Source of the DNA: Bacteroidota bacterium
GTDB taxonomy: Bacteria; Bacteroidota; Bacteroidia; Bacteroidales; GCA-2748055
Direction: 5' to 3'
NCBI GenBank assembly: GCA_024244665.1
Contig: JAAEOI010000376.1
Coordinates: 18,501 to 82,500, forward strand
DNA length: 64,000 bases
How positions within the stretch are numbered: position 1 is the stretch's first letter; every line of letters starts with the position of its first letter. This document shows positions 46,101 to 54,142 of this stretch, piece after piece. Under the pieces are notes generated by a model that made no database searches, had not been told where the DNA came from, and saw only the letters and a program-made list of their open reading frames with translations. The position numbers and the translations under genes are program-made.

Positions 46101-47221
46101 CTGAGAAATACTATGATTTCCTGGAATTGTCTGTAGACTCTGCTATTGTGAAGAGCTGGTCCGGCGAGAATGTGTGGGACCATTATGAGGTGATCCTGGA
46201 TGGCGGTTTTCATGAGATTTCCTGGACCTATCGAAAGGACAAGAATGTAAGTATGGGAGAGGATGCTGCCTGGATCGATGATATCTCATTCCCGGTATCG
46301 GCTTTCAGAAAAGGAGACCTGTCACTGATGGCGATTGAGAACCGGGATGCTGCTCCATGGGAAAAGAGTGTTGAGCAAGTGGAGATCAGGGTGGGTAACA
46401 CCTCGGCAGATACCCTGGAGGGATTTTTTGCCCGGTTTTTTCTGGACGGGATCCCCTTTTCCGAAGAGAGCAGCAGAGAGGTTTTAATGCCCGGGGAAGA
46501 GGTGATATTCTCACCTGCTTCGGGTTTGTCACTTCCCGGTACAGGAGTCTATATGCTTTCGGCAGAGCTTATTGACTCTTCGGGCTACTCCGGTAATAAC
46601 AGGCTTGAAAAGGAACTGCTGAGGTATTCCTTCCCGGATATCTCTTTAGCAGCTGCCCGTATAGTGCAGAATAGCAATGGCTACCCCGATGTAGTAATTA
46701 CCATTGAAAATACGGGTAATATCCGGGTCGATTCTATGGAATTCGGGGTGTGGCTTGATCAGGAGCTGCATAAATCCGGTACACGCTACCTTGGATTGGC
46801 ACCGGGCGGGATTGTTGAGGAGATATTCATGCTCGCTGAGCCCGGAGACCAGATCATCTCAGGCACCCATGAGTACCTGGTCAGGATGCTTACAACAGAC
46901 AGCATCCAGCACAACAATGAACTATCCGGGGTGCTGACCTGGTATCCGGAAAGTATCGGGAAGGTCCGGGAAACTCTCTCCTGGATGGTATTTCCCAATC
47001 CTTCAAGTGGCACTTTCTATATATACCTGGATCAGCCTGCAACAGAAGAACTTATTTTTGAGCTGTGGAGTATTTCCGGACAAATGGAAGGAAGGTTTAT
47101 TGTGAAAAAGGGTGAGTCCTTTTGCATGATACCCTCATGGACGATAAAACCTGGCATTTACCTTCTCAGGAACGTGGAGAGTGGAACAACGCTCCGTGTG
47201 GTCTCATTGGTCACTTATTAG
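43163..47221 (+). CDS. C25 (gingipain-like) peptidase with type IX secretion tail
   Basis: 1352 residues from ATG 43163 (MRPYLTIWILLFSFLITPGK, a signal peptide); the frame stays open further upstream, into the divergent gene, but without a plausible start. An N-terminal propeptide (to about 230) precedes the C25 domain: TYLLIVGDVEHIPL, the catalytic His445 in NYTGHGL and Cys478 in GNGCETN. Several beta-sandwich domains follow (residues about 600-1250), including GDTLLLTWDQN and a SLQFTTSEVDTLSFYYRVSS region. The last 80 residues (VFPNPSSGTFYIYL to the C-terminus) are a type A sorting domain for the type IX system. A secreted or surface cysteine protease; target unknown. The last 18 bases overlap the convergent lipoprotein gene. 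Confidence 0.9.
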   Translation: MRPYLTIWILLFSFLITPGKLWGEERPVKLSTSAEKGFTKLVFDGRDFHFEAAIDQVILTNQEFGYQFSSIEITGFYLNGEPGSPALPLSSLLFEAPDLKRRHIRVELLDSVVFDLEEMGVTGIISPVHQETRKGSPNPGLLIDSAVYLLDEWLGGPVIRVEYEGRMRGLEMCNLHFSPVQYNPVRKQLKVYSRVRCIIESGRVQAVPGLADGAFSNLFGRVVRQDNITVQKAVEAERPMTLVILSDTIFREALQPLVEWKSRKGFRVVEAYRHDSLAGGTRKTMKAYLETLYHYPPDGIAPPTYLLIVGDVEHIPLSQYSGQVTDLYYATYDGEGDYIPDLFYGRISVASPKQLEGVVEKILEYEQHLFPDPSFLERSVLIAGVDGVYAGTYGNGQINYAGAYYLNAGMGREAYLFPYPESHTSGGEIIGLISGGVGFVNYTGHGLTDRWEDPAFTTGHIDQLQNQGMYPVMIGNGCETNRFSVGECFAEALVRAPGKGALAYIGCTNDSYWDEDYYWSVGLGAISSNPGYEVTTQGYFDKVFHTHGEAHELWTPSLGEMIFGGNMAVQQSSTHRKQFYWEIYQLAGDPSIVPWFSQPAKQQVIHPSAIPAGVQRVDVRCDPYSYVALSHEGRLLDARHADPGGFVTLWFDTISSGALDLMVTGDAHQPYSSQVELGNRSGSYLDLLGHKFAGESHEEDGLLTPGEEVSLSLELMNRGVEAIVGDTLLLTWDQNSLIVSDSLYPIDLLAAGDTLVLSEVFRFQAGHYTADQSSLVLGVGLSGGGPRLFIPEVVSAPKLVSNGILWDDRPLGNGNGIVEPGERLLCRWRLQNNGHFKTGEITGREYNSEQSLFSQIHFDHIPLIHPGEEADLQFSFQVADSGEGDCLSGYLSAGDIYSLVEDSLMLSIGRHFEDFSRGVADSYPFENRSPIGWQVEQGSAHSQDKALRSGRVSHSQVSSISLQFTTSEVDTLSFYYRVSSEKYYDFLELSVDSAIVKSWSGENVWDHYEVILDGGFHEISWTYRKDKNVSMGEDAAWIDDISFPVSAFRKGDLSLMAIENRDAAPWEKSVEQVEIRVGNTSADTLEGFFARFFLDGIPFSEESSREVLMPGEEVIFSPASGLSLPGTGVYMLSAELIDSSGYSGNNRLEKELLRYSFPDISLAAARIVQNSNGYPDVVITIENTGNIRVDSMEFGVWLDQELHKSGTRYLGLAPGGIVEEIFMLAEPGDQIISGTHEYLVRMLTTDSIQHNNELSGVLTWYPESIGKVRETLSWMVFPNPSSGTFYIYLDQPATEELIFELWSISGQMEGRFIVKKGESFCMIPSWTIKPGIYLLRNVESGTTLRVVSLVTY

Positions 47222-47650
47222 TCTCAAGTCAAAGATACCCCCTTTAATGATGTAGCAGGGATCCCCGCACTCCTCCGAGTAGTCCTTAAGGATCATCTTA
47301 TCGGCATCCCAGGCAATGATAGTAAGCGGCCCGGTTTTATACTCGGCCCTTACCGTATAGCTGGCGCCAACTTCTGAATACAGGTTGAATTCTTCGGTGG
47401 TGGCTGTATCCTGCCAGTCGATCTCACCCCGGGAGTCTCCCCGATAAAAGGTCAGGGGCACCGAATCCTGTTCAGGCCTGATGCTTACGTATACAATCAG
47501 TTTTGCGCTGTCGGGTTTGAAATCAATACATTCATAACAATCCACGGTCCCGATCCAGTTCTCCGGCTCACAGCCAGCAAAGTTTCCTGCCAGTAAAAGC
47601 AGGAAAATGGCCATTGACGTGAACAGGAAGGGCCTGTTTTTACGGGGCAT
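47204..47650 (-). CDS. Small putative lipoprotein
   Basis: 148 residues from ATG 47650 (MPRKNRPFLFTSMAIFLLLL); an earlier in-frame start at 47677 lies deeper in the ankyrin gene. The signal region ends at the lipobox-like NFAGC. The mature part has a Cys-x-x-Cys (DCYECIDF) and a second Cys pair (EECGDPCYI) near the end, and beta-strand patterning (YRGDSRGEIDWQDTAT). Not recognised. It overlaps the end of the ankyrin gene by 11 bases, so it is co-translated with it. Last gene of the sigma/exporter run. Confidence 0.6.
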   Translation of the reverse strand: MPRKNRPFLFTSMAIFLLLLAGNFAGCEPENWIGTVDCYECIDFKPDSAKLIVYVSIRPEQDSVPLTFYRGDSRGEIDWQDTATTEEFNLYSEVGASYTVRAEYKTGPLTIIAWDADKMILKDYSEECGDPCYIIKGGIFDLRLISDQ

Positions 47651-49085
47651 AACTGATCTCCTTATATTCATAGGCACTGTTTTTATAGGGGATTCTCACA
47701 TAGATGGTGATATTTATTTTCCATCGGTTTTCATAAAGGGTTCCAAAGGTGTATCTTTCAACGCCGGTTTTCAGCCCGGCCCATTGGCCCCTTAAAAAGA
47801 GGCCTGCCGACGGAACCAGGTTAAACTCTGCAGGCGGCCGTTGTGCAATTCCCTTGTATCCGGGGAATGAGAGCATTCCATAGATTCCTGCATAAATGCC
47901 ATACTCCAAACCATTTGGATCCCTGACCAGAGTAAAGTATTTTCCAGCTCCGCTGGTCCATGCCGAGCGTTTTTCACTGTACTGGTGGATCAGGGTATCA
48001 TTGATCTCCACCTGACGCGTTTGGATAACCGTGCGGATATCATAACCGGTTTCGGCAAAAAATCCGAATTTTCGATCCTGCCACCAGATTCTTCCCTGCA
48101 TCATATATTCCTGAGAGCCAAAACTATTTCCCCATCCAACGCCGAATTCTGAAAAATCGGGACTGGGAGAGGGGGTGGCCCCTTTTGCTTTCAGGAGCTT
48201 TCTTATATCATCCTCCTTTTGCCTTATCGACAAGTCGTAGAGGTTCTGGTTTTTCCTGATGACGTGATGAATATTAGCCCCGCTGTCCACAAGCACCCTG
48301 GCGGCCTTAGTCTCACCTGTCATAACTGCATGTGCAAGTGGCGTGTAGTTACTGCTGTTTACAAGCTCCATACCTGCCCCGTACTCCAGTAGCAGCTTGA
48401 TCATCTCCATGTTTCCATGCTGGGCAGCAACCATCAGTGGAGTGTTCAGTTTTATATCCCTGGAATCGGGTCTGATCCCGGTCTGTAACATAACATCGGC
48501 ACACTCCAGGTGTTCCATGCAGACTGCGGTCATCATGGCATCATTTCCGGCCCGGTCCTTCAGACTGTCTGATGCGTTGAAAAAGAGAAGCAGGTCTGCC
48601 ATGGAGTAGTCGTTCAGGGCTGCTGCATAGATCAGTGGAGTGCCCCCGTACTGATCACAGTGGTCTGGATTGGCCCCCTTTTTCAAGAGGATATGGGAAG
48701 CGCCAAAGTGCTGATTCAGAACAGCCACCATAAGGGGGGTGGTCTCCTCCACCAGGGTAAGTTCGGTATCCGCACCGTTCAGCACCAGGAGTTTCACCAG
48801 GAGGGTATCACCCATTTCAGCGGCATACATGAGTGCAGTTATGCCGCCCTCTGCAGCAGCATCCGGATCAGCCCCCCTCTCCAAAAGGAACAATACACTG
48901 GCCGGCTGATTCCTTTTGACAGATTCCACAAGGTTCCAGTCATCCTGACCAATCCTGAAATAGGAGGTGTCGGTGAGGATATCCAGGCTGTCGGACTGCG
49001 CTTTGAGGTTTGAATTCCCTGCGAGCAGGAGTGCCAGGCTTGTCAGCAGTGCCGGGATATATTCGATTCTGATTTTTCTATTCAC
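47640..49085 (-). CDS. Exported ankyrin-repeat protein with C-terminal beta domain
   Basis: 481 residues from GTG 49085, which overlaps the SUI1 stop by 8 bases. A signal peptide (IPALLTSLALLLAGNSNLKA) is followed by about eight ankyrin repeats between residues 50 and 300, e.g. GITALMYAAEMGDTLLVKLL, TPLIYAAALNDYSMADLLLF and NTPLMVAAQHGNMEMIKLLL. From about 310 the pattern changes to aromatic beta-strands (EYMMQGRIWWQDRKFGFFAE, YGIYAGIYGMLSFPG) and the end WKINITIYVRIPYKN, resembling an outer-membrane barrel. Ankyrin repeats before a barrel would place the binding part in the periplasm. Function unknown. Confidence 0.75.
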   Translation of the reverse strand: MNRKIRIEYIPALLTSLALLLAGNSNLKAQSDSLDILTDTSYFRIGQDDWNLVESVKRNQPASVLFLLERGADPDAAAEGGITALMYAAEMGDTLLVKLLVLNGADTELTLVEETTPLMVAVLNQHFGASHILLKKGANPDHCDQYGGTPLIYAAALNDYSMADLLLFFNASDSLKDRAGNDAMMTAVCMEHLECADVMLQTGIRPDSRDIKLNTPLMVAAQHGNMEMIKLLLEYGAGMELVNSSNYTPLAHAVMTGETKAARVLVDSGANIHHVIRKNQNLYDLSIRQKEDDIRKLLKAKGATPSPSPDFSEFGVGWGNSFGSQEYMMQGRIWWQDRKFGFFAETGYDIRTVIQTRQVEINDTLIHQYSEKRSAWTSGAGKYFTLVRDPNGLEYGIYAGIYGMLSFPGYKGIAQRPPAEFNLVPSAGLFLRGQWAGLKTGVERYTFGTLYENRWKINITIYVRIPYKNSAYEYKEISYAP

Positions 49086-49422
49086 CTTTTCGTTTGACTC
49101 CGTATCCTTTATCCTTCAACATTGTTGCGACCCGGTCCCTGAAGTCGCCCTGTATGATGATCTCCCCTTTTTTGGCTGTACCCCCTGAACCGCATTTGCT
49201 TTTCAGCTCTTTTCCCAGGCTTTTCAGCTCCTCTTCACTTCCGGTGAAACCTTCCACCAGTGTGACAGCCTTGCCCTTCCTGTTCTTTTTATCCAGGGAG
49301 ACATAAAGCTTCTGCTGCCCGGGGGGAAGGGTTTCCCGTTGCGCATTTTCCTCTCCCTCATATTTAAACTCCTGATTGGTGGAGTAAACCACCCCCAGCC
49401 TCTTTTTCCAATCGTTATCCAT
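49078..49422 (-). CDS. SUI1/YciH family translation factor homologue
   Basis: 114 residues. The C-terminal 70 residues carry the eIF1/SUI1 fold: KGKAVTLVEGFTGSEEELKS, KCGSGGTAKKGEIIIQGDFR and the closing KDKGYGVKR. The bacterial YciH group binds the 30S subunit and is thought to tune initiation under stress. It sits 20 bases after the C39 exporter gene and overlaps the ankyrin gene, so here it is embedded in an export/envelope operon. Confidence 0.9.
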   Translation of the reverse strand: MDNDWKKRLGVVYSTNQEFKYEGEENAQRETLPPGQQKLYVSLDKKNRKGKAVTLVEGFTGSEEELKSLGKELKSKCGSGGTAKKGEIIIQGDFRDRVATMLKDKGYGVKRKGE

Positions 49423-49442
49423 TCTTGAAGCCTTTTGTTCTG

Positions 49443-51629
49443 CTAATTCCCCAATTCCAGCTGATTCCTGACCAGGTTGAAATAGTAACCCTTTTTGGCA
49501 ATCAGGGTATTGTGTTTGCCCTCTTCCACAATCCGTCCCTGGTCCAGTACGATGATCTGGTCCGCATTTTTCACAGTACTCAGTCTGTGTGCGATGATCA
49601 TAACAGTTTTACCCTGGAAGACCAGTTCCATGTTCTCCATGATCCTCTTTTCGTTATTGGCATCCAATGCACTGGTACCTTCATCCAGGAAGAGGAATCC
49701 TGGATTCTTATAGACGGCACGGGCAATCAGGATACGCTGCTGCTCTCCTCCGCTGAGTGTGAGCCCTTCCTGTCCGATCCGGGTGTTGTATCCCAGGGGC
49801 AGCCGGTCGATGAAATCATCTATGCAGGCCATCCGGGCCGCATATAGAAGCTGATCAGGTTTGATGGTCTCTTCACCCAGGGCGATATTACTTGCAATGG
49901 TATCTGAAAACAGGAATCCGTCCTGCATTACTACGCCGCATTGATCTCTCCAGAGATCAGGCGACATCATCCCGAGATTCATATCTCCTACCCGGATTTC
50001 GCCTGAAGCGGGAGGGTAGAATCCGAGCAAGAGTTTCAGGAGTGTGGTTTTTCCGCTGCCGCTAACCCCCACAACGGCAGTAACTGTATCCTTTTGAAGG
50101 TTCATGCTGATATCCTCCAGCACATTTCTGTTTATGGCTCCAGGGTAGCTGAAACTGAGCTTGTTCACGCTCACCCTGTCGATTGAAGGAAGCACTGCTA
50201 TGCCGGTCTGTTTTTGGAATTCATCCTCCAAGTCATGGATTTCTCCGAGTCTTTCAAGGCTGATCCTTGCATCCTGGGCACGGTGAAAGAAGGAGATCAT
50301 CTGTTCGATTGGTCCGTTTAGTTGTCCAAGAATATAACTGACTGCCAGAAGCATACCCAGGGTCATGCTTCCGTTAAGTACGGCTATGGCAGCAGTAACA
50401 TTGATAAGGATATTCTTGGTTTCATTAATAAATACCCCACCAGCCTCCTGGTTCTGGTTCAGCGAAAGGGTCTTCATATTCACCCGAAACAGTCCGGCCT
50501 GGATCTCTTTCCATTCCCACTGTTTTGTGCTCTCTGCATTGTTCAGTTTAATCTCCTTGATACCATGAATGATCTGGATAAGTTTGCTCTGGTTTTCGGC
50601 CTGCCGGGAAAAAAATTTATGATCCAGGGAGCGACGTTTCTTCATAAAAAGGGTGATCCATAGGAAATAAAGGGCAGCTCCGCCCAGGAAGATCAGCAGG
50701 ATTTTCATACTGTAGATGGCCATGATTATGGCAAATACCAGGAGGTTGAACATGGAGAAAAGGATGGTCAGCGACGAAGTGGTAATAAATGATTCGATTC
50801 GCCTGTGATCGCCCACACGCTGGAGGATATCTCCGGTCATTTTGGTGTCGAAAAAGCCCACAGGCAGTCGCATCATTTTCACCAGGAAGTCGGAAATCAG
50901 GGAGATATTGACCCTTGTACTCAGGTGAAGAAGGATCCACCGGCGTATGAAATCGATCCCCATCTGAGAGAGGATCAGAATGAACTGGAACAGCAGGATA
51001 AGGTATATGAACGAAAGGTCCTGGTTGGTAATCCCGAAATCGACAATGGACTGGAACAGAAAGGGCAGCAGGAACTGGATGGTGCTTCCCAGGAGCAGCC
51101 CCAGCAGGAGGTGGTAAACATATTTCCTGTAGGGGGCAAGGTAACGGTAGAGGTACCTGAATCCAGTCTTCTTAACAGGTTCATCATCCTGGTTCAGGAA
51201 ATCAGGGGTGGGCTGTATCAACAGCACCGATCCCTTTGATTCACCCTCAGTCCTTGTGCTGATCCATCCTTTAAGGAACTCCTCTTTGGAGTATACCGTC
51301 TGACCGAATGCGGGATCCGATACATGGACCTTATCTTTCCTGATCCTGTAAACCACGATGAAGTGGTTCTGTTTCCAGTGCACGATTACCGGTAGTGGTG
51401 CTTCAGATCTAAGTCGTTCCCAGGTAAGAGAAACCCCCATCGTTTGCAGGCCGATGGCCTCTGCCGCACGGGAAAGACCCAGCAGGGAGACCCCCTCCTT
51501 GTTGAGGTGGGACTTCTCCCTCAGGGTCTGGAGGGTGAAGTGTTTTCCATAATGGCGGGCCACCATCCTTATACAGGTAGGGCCGCAATCCATTGAGTCA
51601 AGCTGTTTGAAAAAGGGGAACGAAGACAT
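49443..51629 (-). CDS. Peptidase-containing ABC exporter (C39 family)
   Basis: 728 residues. N-terminal C39 peptidase with Cys15 (MDCGPTCIRM), His89 (WKQNHFIVVY) and Asp105 (SDPAFGQ); six membrane helices between residues about 155 and 420 (ABC type 1); then the nucleotide-binding domain with Walker A GVSGSGKTT, signature LSGGEQQRILIARA and Walker B GFLFLDEGTSALD. Such exporters cleave double-glycine leader peptides while pumping the peptide out. No HlyD-type adaptor, precursor peptide or modification enzyme is seen nearby, so the cargo is unknown. Located between the anti-sigma-like gene (21 bases) and SUI1 (20 bases). Confidence 0.92.
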   Translation of the reverse strand: MSSFPFFKQLDSMDCGPTCIRMVARHYGKHFTLQTLREKSHLNKEGVSLLGLSRAAEAIGLQTMGVSLTWERLRSEAPLPVIVHWKQNHFIVVYRIRKDKVHVSDPAFGQTVYSKEEFLKGWISTRTEGESKGSVLLIQPTPDFLNQDDEPVKKTGFRYLYRYLAPYRKYVYHLLLGLLLGSTIQFLLPFLFQSIVDFGITNQDLSFIYLILLFQFILILSQMGIDFIRRWILLHLSTRVNISLISDFLVKMMRLPVGFFDTKMTGDILQRVGDHRRIESFITTSSLTILFSMFNLLVFAIIMAIYSMKILLIFLGGAALYFLWITLFMKKRRSLDHKFFSRQAENQSKLIQIIHGIKEIKLNNAESTKQWEWKEIQAGLFRVNMKTLSLNQNQEAGGVFINETKNILINVTAAIAVLNGSMTLGMLLAVSYILGQLNGPIEQMISFFHRAQDARISLERLGEIHDLEDEFQKQTGIAVLPSIDRVSVNKLSFSYPGAINRNVLEDISMNLQKDTVTAVVGVSGSGKTTLLKLLLGFYPPASGEIRVGDMNLGMMSPDLWRDQCGVVMQDGFLFSDTIASNIALGEETIKPDQLLYAARMACIDDFIDRLPLGYNTRIGQEGLTLSGGEQQRILIARAVYKNPGFLFLDEGTSALDANNEKRIMENMELVFQGKTVMIIAHRLSTVKNADQIIVLDQGRIVEEGKHNTLIAKKGYYFNLVRNQLELGN

Positions 51630-51650
51630 ATGCAGGATCGCTTATGCCTC

Positions 51651-52409
51651 CTAAAGTAAGAAATATTTTTTCAATTTTTTTTTCAATTTATGAGCATCCT
51701 CCTGATAAGGACCCGGAAGTTCTTCCAGGTGAGTCAGCAGGGCAAGCGCCCCGGATGTTTCACCTGCTTTTACCAGGGCAAGGGCACCATACCATGAGAT
51801 TGCCCGGTCCAGCGTGGTTCCAGTGCCTGTTCCGGCTGTTTCCACCCACTTTGGAAGAGTCCCTGTTTCGTCCATCTCCATGGAGGAAAGCAGGTTAAAT
51901 AGCATTGCATAACGGTCCCCGGGATTCTCTGAAAGCTGATCCGCGGTCACTCTCCTGCACTGTTCATAATCTCCTTCCTGCCAAAGTGCAGCGGCAATAT
52001 GATCCGCTTCACCACGGGTCTCCTCCCTGATTGTTTCTAAAACAGGATCTTCTGAGGGTTTGTAACAGAAGGCGTACATTCTCTCAGTACTGCGCCCGGT
52101 TTCCATAATGGTGACAAGGACCGTCACAGATGCAGCCAAAGCCAGGAGTATATACCACCAGCTTCCCGACCTGTGCTTTCCGGGAGTCTCCCCGGGACGG
52201 GATTTCTCCATGGCCGTACTCAGCGCTGAACTGAATGCCTCCTCGTCTCTTCTCCTCAACTGAGCCCCGATCATCCTGAAAGCCGAAGAGACCTGTGAGA
52301 ACTCCTTCTCAAGTTGAGGATCCCCGGCCAGCTCCCTTACAAATGAGCGGGATTCTTCCTGGGACAAATCCCCGGAGAGGTATTTAATCATATGGTCAAC
52401 GGACTTCAT
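51651..52409 (-). CDS. Membrane anti-sigma-like protein with helical repeats
   Basis: 252 residues. The N-terminal part (residues 1-70) has MIKYLSGDLSQEESRSF and ELAGDPQLEKEFSQV, the zinc-less anti-sigma/FecR-like start common in Bacteroidota. One membrane helix (WWYILLALAASVTVLVTIM) lies near residues 85-103. The extracytoplasmic part has helical TPR-like pairs (AAALWQEGDYEQCRRVTADQ, ISWYGALALVKAGETSGALA). It overlaps the sigma gene by 14 bases. It probably holds the ECF sigma factor and senses an envelope signal through the repeat domain. Confidence 0.7.
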   Translation of the reverse strand: MKSVDHMIKYLSGDLSQEESRSFVRELAGDPQLEKEFSQVSSAFRMIGAQLRRRDEEAFSSALSTAMEKSRPGETPGKHRSGSWWYILLALAASVTVLVTIMETGRSTERMYAFCYKPSEDPVLETIREETRGEADHIAAALWQEGDYEQCRRVTADQLSENPGDRYAMLFNLLSSMEMDETGTLPKWVETAGTGTGTTLDRAISWYGALALVKAGETSGALALLTHLEELPGPYQEDAHKLKKKLKKYFLL

Positions 52410-52977
52410 CTTTTAAAGTTTTAAACAGGGGGTCGCTCATCATCCTTTTAATCAGGCTTTTTTTACACCTGTATTTACGGTCAGCCGCATGGTGCAGGTC
52501 TTTGTAATTCATCTCATCACGGATCTCATCCACGGTATGGTTGGTGAAAAACATGGAGAGGATCTTCTGGCAGTCTTTACTGAGCTCCCTGAAGTGTTTG
52601 TCAAATATTTCCTTCAGATGTTGCTGAAGCAAGGGGTCCTCTTCCAGTCCCGGATCATTGACCATCAGAGGCTGCTGCCTGAGTTTCTCAGCATGCAGCA
52701 GGTATTTTCTTCTATCCTGTATCCAGACTTTTTTGCAGATGGCATAGAGGTAGGTCCCAAACCTGCACGTTAGTTCCAGCTCCCCCTCCCTTATCTTTTT
52801 GTAAGCAATAAGCATCGCTTCCTGGAAGACATCCTGCGCCTCATCTCTACTCCCGCTGTTATGTATTACGAAGCCCTCAATCATTGGGAAATAGGCATCA
52901 TAAACATACTCCAGTATGGCAGAATCATGATTTCTGATTCCGTTGATAAGACCTGTTTCTGAGTATGCTTCCTTCAT
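52396..52977 (-). CDS. ECF-type RNA polymerase sigma factor
   Basis: 193 residues. Region 2 with SAILEYVYDAYFPMIEGFV and RDEAQDVFQEAMLIAYKKI (the -10 recognition helix) and region 4 with LSKDCQKILSMFFTNHTVDEI, then a helix-turn-helix followed by RKYRCKKSLIKRMM. It lacks a region 1, as expected of ECF factors. First gene of the six-gene run. A TATGTTTG box 29-36 bases upstream is a candidate promoter. Confidence 0.92.
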   Translation of the reverse strand: MKEAYSETGLINGIRNHDSAILEYVYDAYFPMIEGFVIHNSGSRDEAQDVFQEAMLIAYKKIREGELELTCRFGTYLYAICKKVWIQDRRKYLLHAEKLRQQPLMVNDPGLEEDPLLQQHLKEIFDKHFRELSKDCQKILSMFFTNHTVDEIRDEMNYKDLHHAADRKYRCKKSLIKRMMSDPLFKTLKDEVR

Positions 52978-53005
52978 TAAAAAAGATAAAAAAAAGGCAT
53001 GTGAT

Positions 53006-53013
53006 CAAACATA
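53006..53013 (-). promoter_or_regulatory. Promoter -7 box before the ECF sigma operon
   Basis: TATGTTTG on the minus strand, an exact TAnnTTTG match about 30 bases before the sigma ATG. No good -33 element was found, which would also fit recognition by an alternative sigma factor. Confidence 0.45.
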
Positions 53014-53143
53014 ACCTGCCCGGATAGTGATAGTATTATTTAGCAAGTAGAAAAGTAATATACCTTTCCCAAATGCAATAGGACATATTCTTAGGCTTAA
53101 TGTATTCAGCAGTGCCCTTATCAGCGTGTCGGCATCATATTTT

Positions 53144-54085
53144 TTAAAAGGGGAGCTTGGAAAAGTCCACATTCCCTCCTGAAAGAATGACGCCTACCCG
53201 GCGGTTCTTAAACTCTGAACTGTTTCTGAAAAGAGCGGCAACCGCTACTGCGCTGGAGGGTTCGATTACGATCTTCATTCTCTCCCATATGAATTTCATG
53301 CTTTCAATGATCTCCGATTCCTCAACCCTGATGATCTTGCTGACAAATTTCTGAATGATTGGAAAATTCAGATCTCCAAGCTGTGTCTTCAGTCCATCTG
53401 CAATTGTTTTGGGGTTGATGCTTGGCTGAACTTTTCCGGTCTTAAGCGACAGGTACGCATCATCTGCTCCAAAAGGTTCAGCCCCAATGGTTTCAATGTA
53501 GTAACTGAGATGGTTGGTAGCTATTGCAGTACCAGCAATCAAGCCGCCGCCGCCCACAGGAGCGATCACAACATCCATGGTTTCCACCTGCCCGGCCATC
53601 TCCATTACCGCAGTTGAATTCCCCAAAATAACATTGATGTCATTGGAGGGGTGGATAAATGTGGCCCCGGTCTTCTTCTGTTGGGCTGCCATGGTGGTCT
53701 CCCGGCTTTTAAGTCCGGGAGCGCACTCAATTACATGGGCTCCATAACCCTCAACTGCTTCCCGTTTGATCCGGTGAGCATCTGAAGGCATCACTATGTA
53801 AGCTTTGGTTTCCAATGATCGGGCCGACAATGCAAGTGCAGCGGCAAAGTTCCCGGAAGAGTGTGTGATTACACCCCTTGCCCTTTCATCTTCAGATAGT
53901 TGAAGGATAGCATTGGTGGCCCCGCGAAACTTGAAGGCTCCCATGCGTTGAAAATTTTCACATTTAAAGAATATGGAGGCTTCAAGCATCCTGTTGATAG
54001 TGGAAGAGGTGAGCACCGGGGTATTGTGTACATAGGGAGAGATCCTCTCTACAGCTGCCTTTACATCCTTCAGGGTAGGTATCAT
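53144..54085 (-). CDS. Threonine/serine dehydratase or related PLP lyase
   Basis: 313 residues, fold type II PLP enzyme. The PLP lysine is K52 in MGAFKFRGATNAI; the phosphate-binding loop is VGGGGLIAGT; the substrate loop is HSSGNFAAALA; the C-terminal LSGGNVD contacts the cofactor ring. There is no C-terminal ACT regulatory domain, so it is the short catabolic type: threonine ammonia-lyase, serine racemase/dehydratase or hydroxyaspartate ammonia-lyase. Motifs alone cannot decide. Monocistronic or last of the set with the two upstream genes of unknown function (57-base gap). Confidence 0.85.
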   Translation of the reverse strand: MIPTLKDVKAAVERISPYVHNTPVLTSSTINRMLEASIFFKCENFQRMGAFKFRGATNAILQLSEDERARGVITHSSGNFAAALALSARSLETKAYIVMPSDAHRIKREAVEGYGAHVIECAPGLKSRETTMAAQQKKTGATFIHPSNDINVILGNSTAVMEMAGQVETMDVVIAPVGGGGLIAGTAIATNHLSYYIETIGAEPFGADDAYLSLKTGKVQPSINPKTIADGLKTQLGDLNFPIIQKFVSKIIRVEESEIIESMKFIWERMKIVIEPSSAVAVAALFRNSSEFKNRRVGVILSGGNVDFSKLPF

Positions 54086-54142
54086 GATATTTCGGGATTA
54101 GTATATTCCTAAATATAGGGCTATCAATCCAAAAAGTAAAGG

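Noticed and set aside
49078..49422. SUI1 as eukaryotic or archaeal contamination
   Set aside because: The YciH branch is common in bacteria and the gene is embedded with overlap in a Bacteroidota-like operon.
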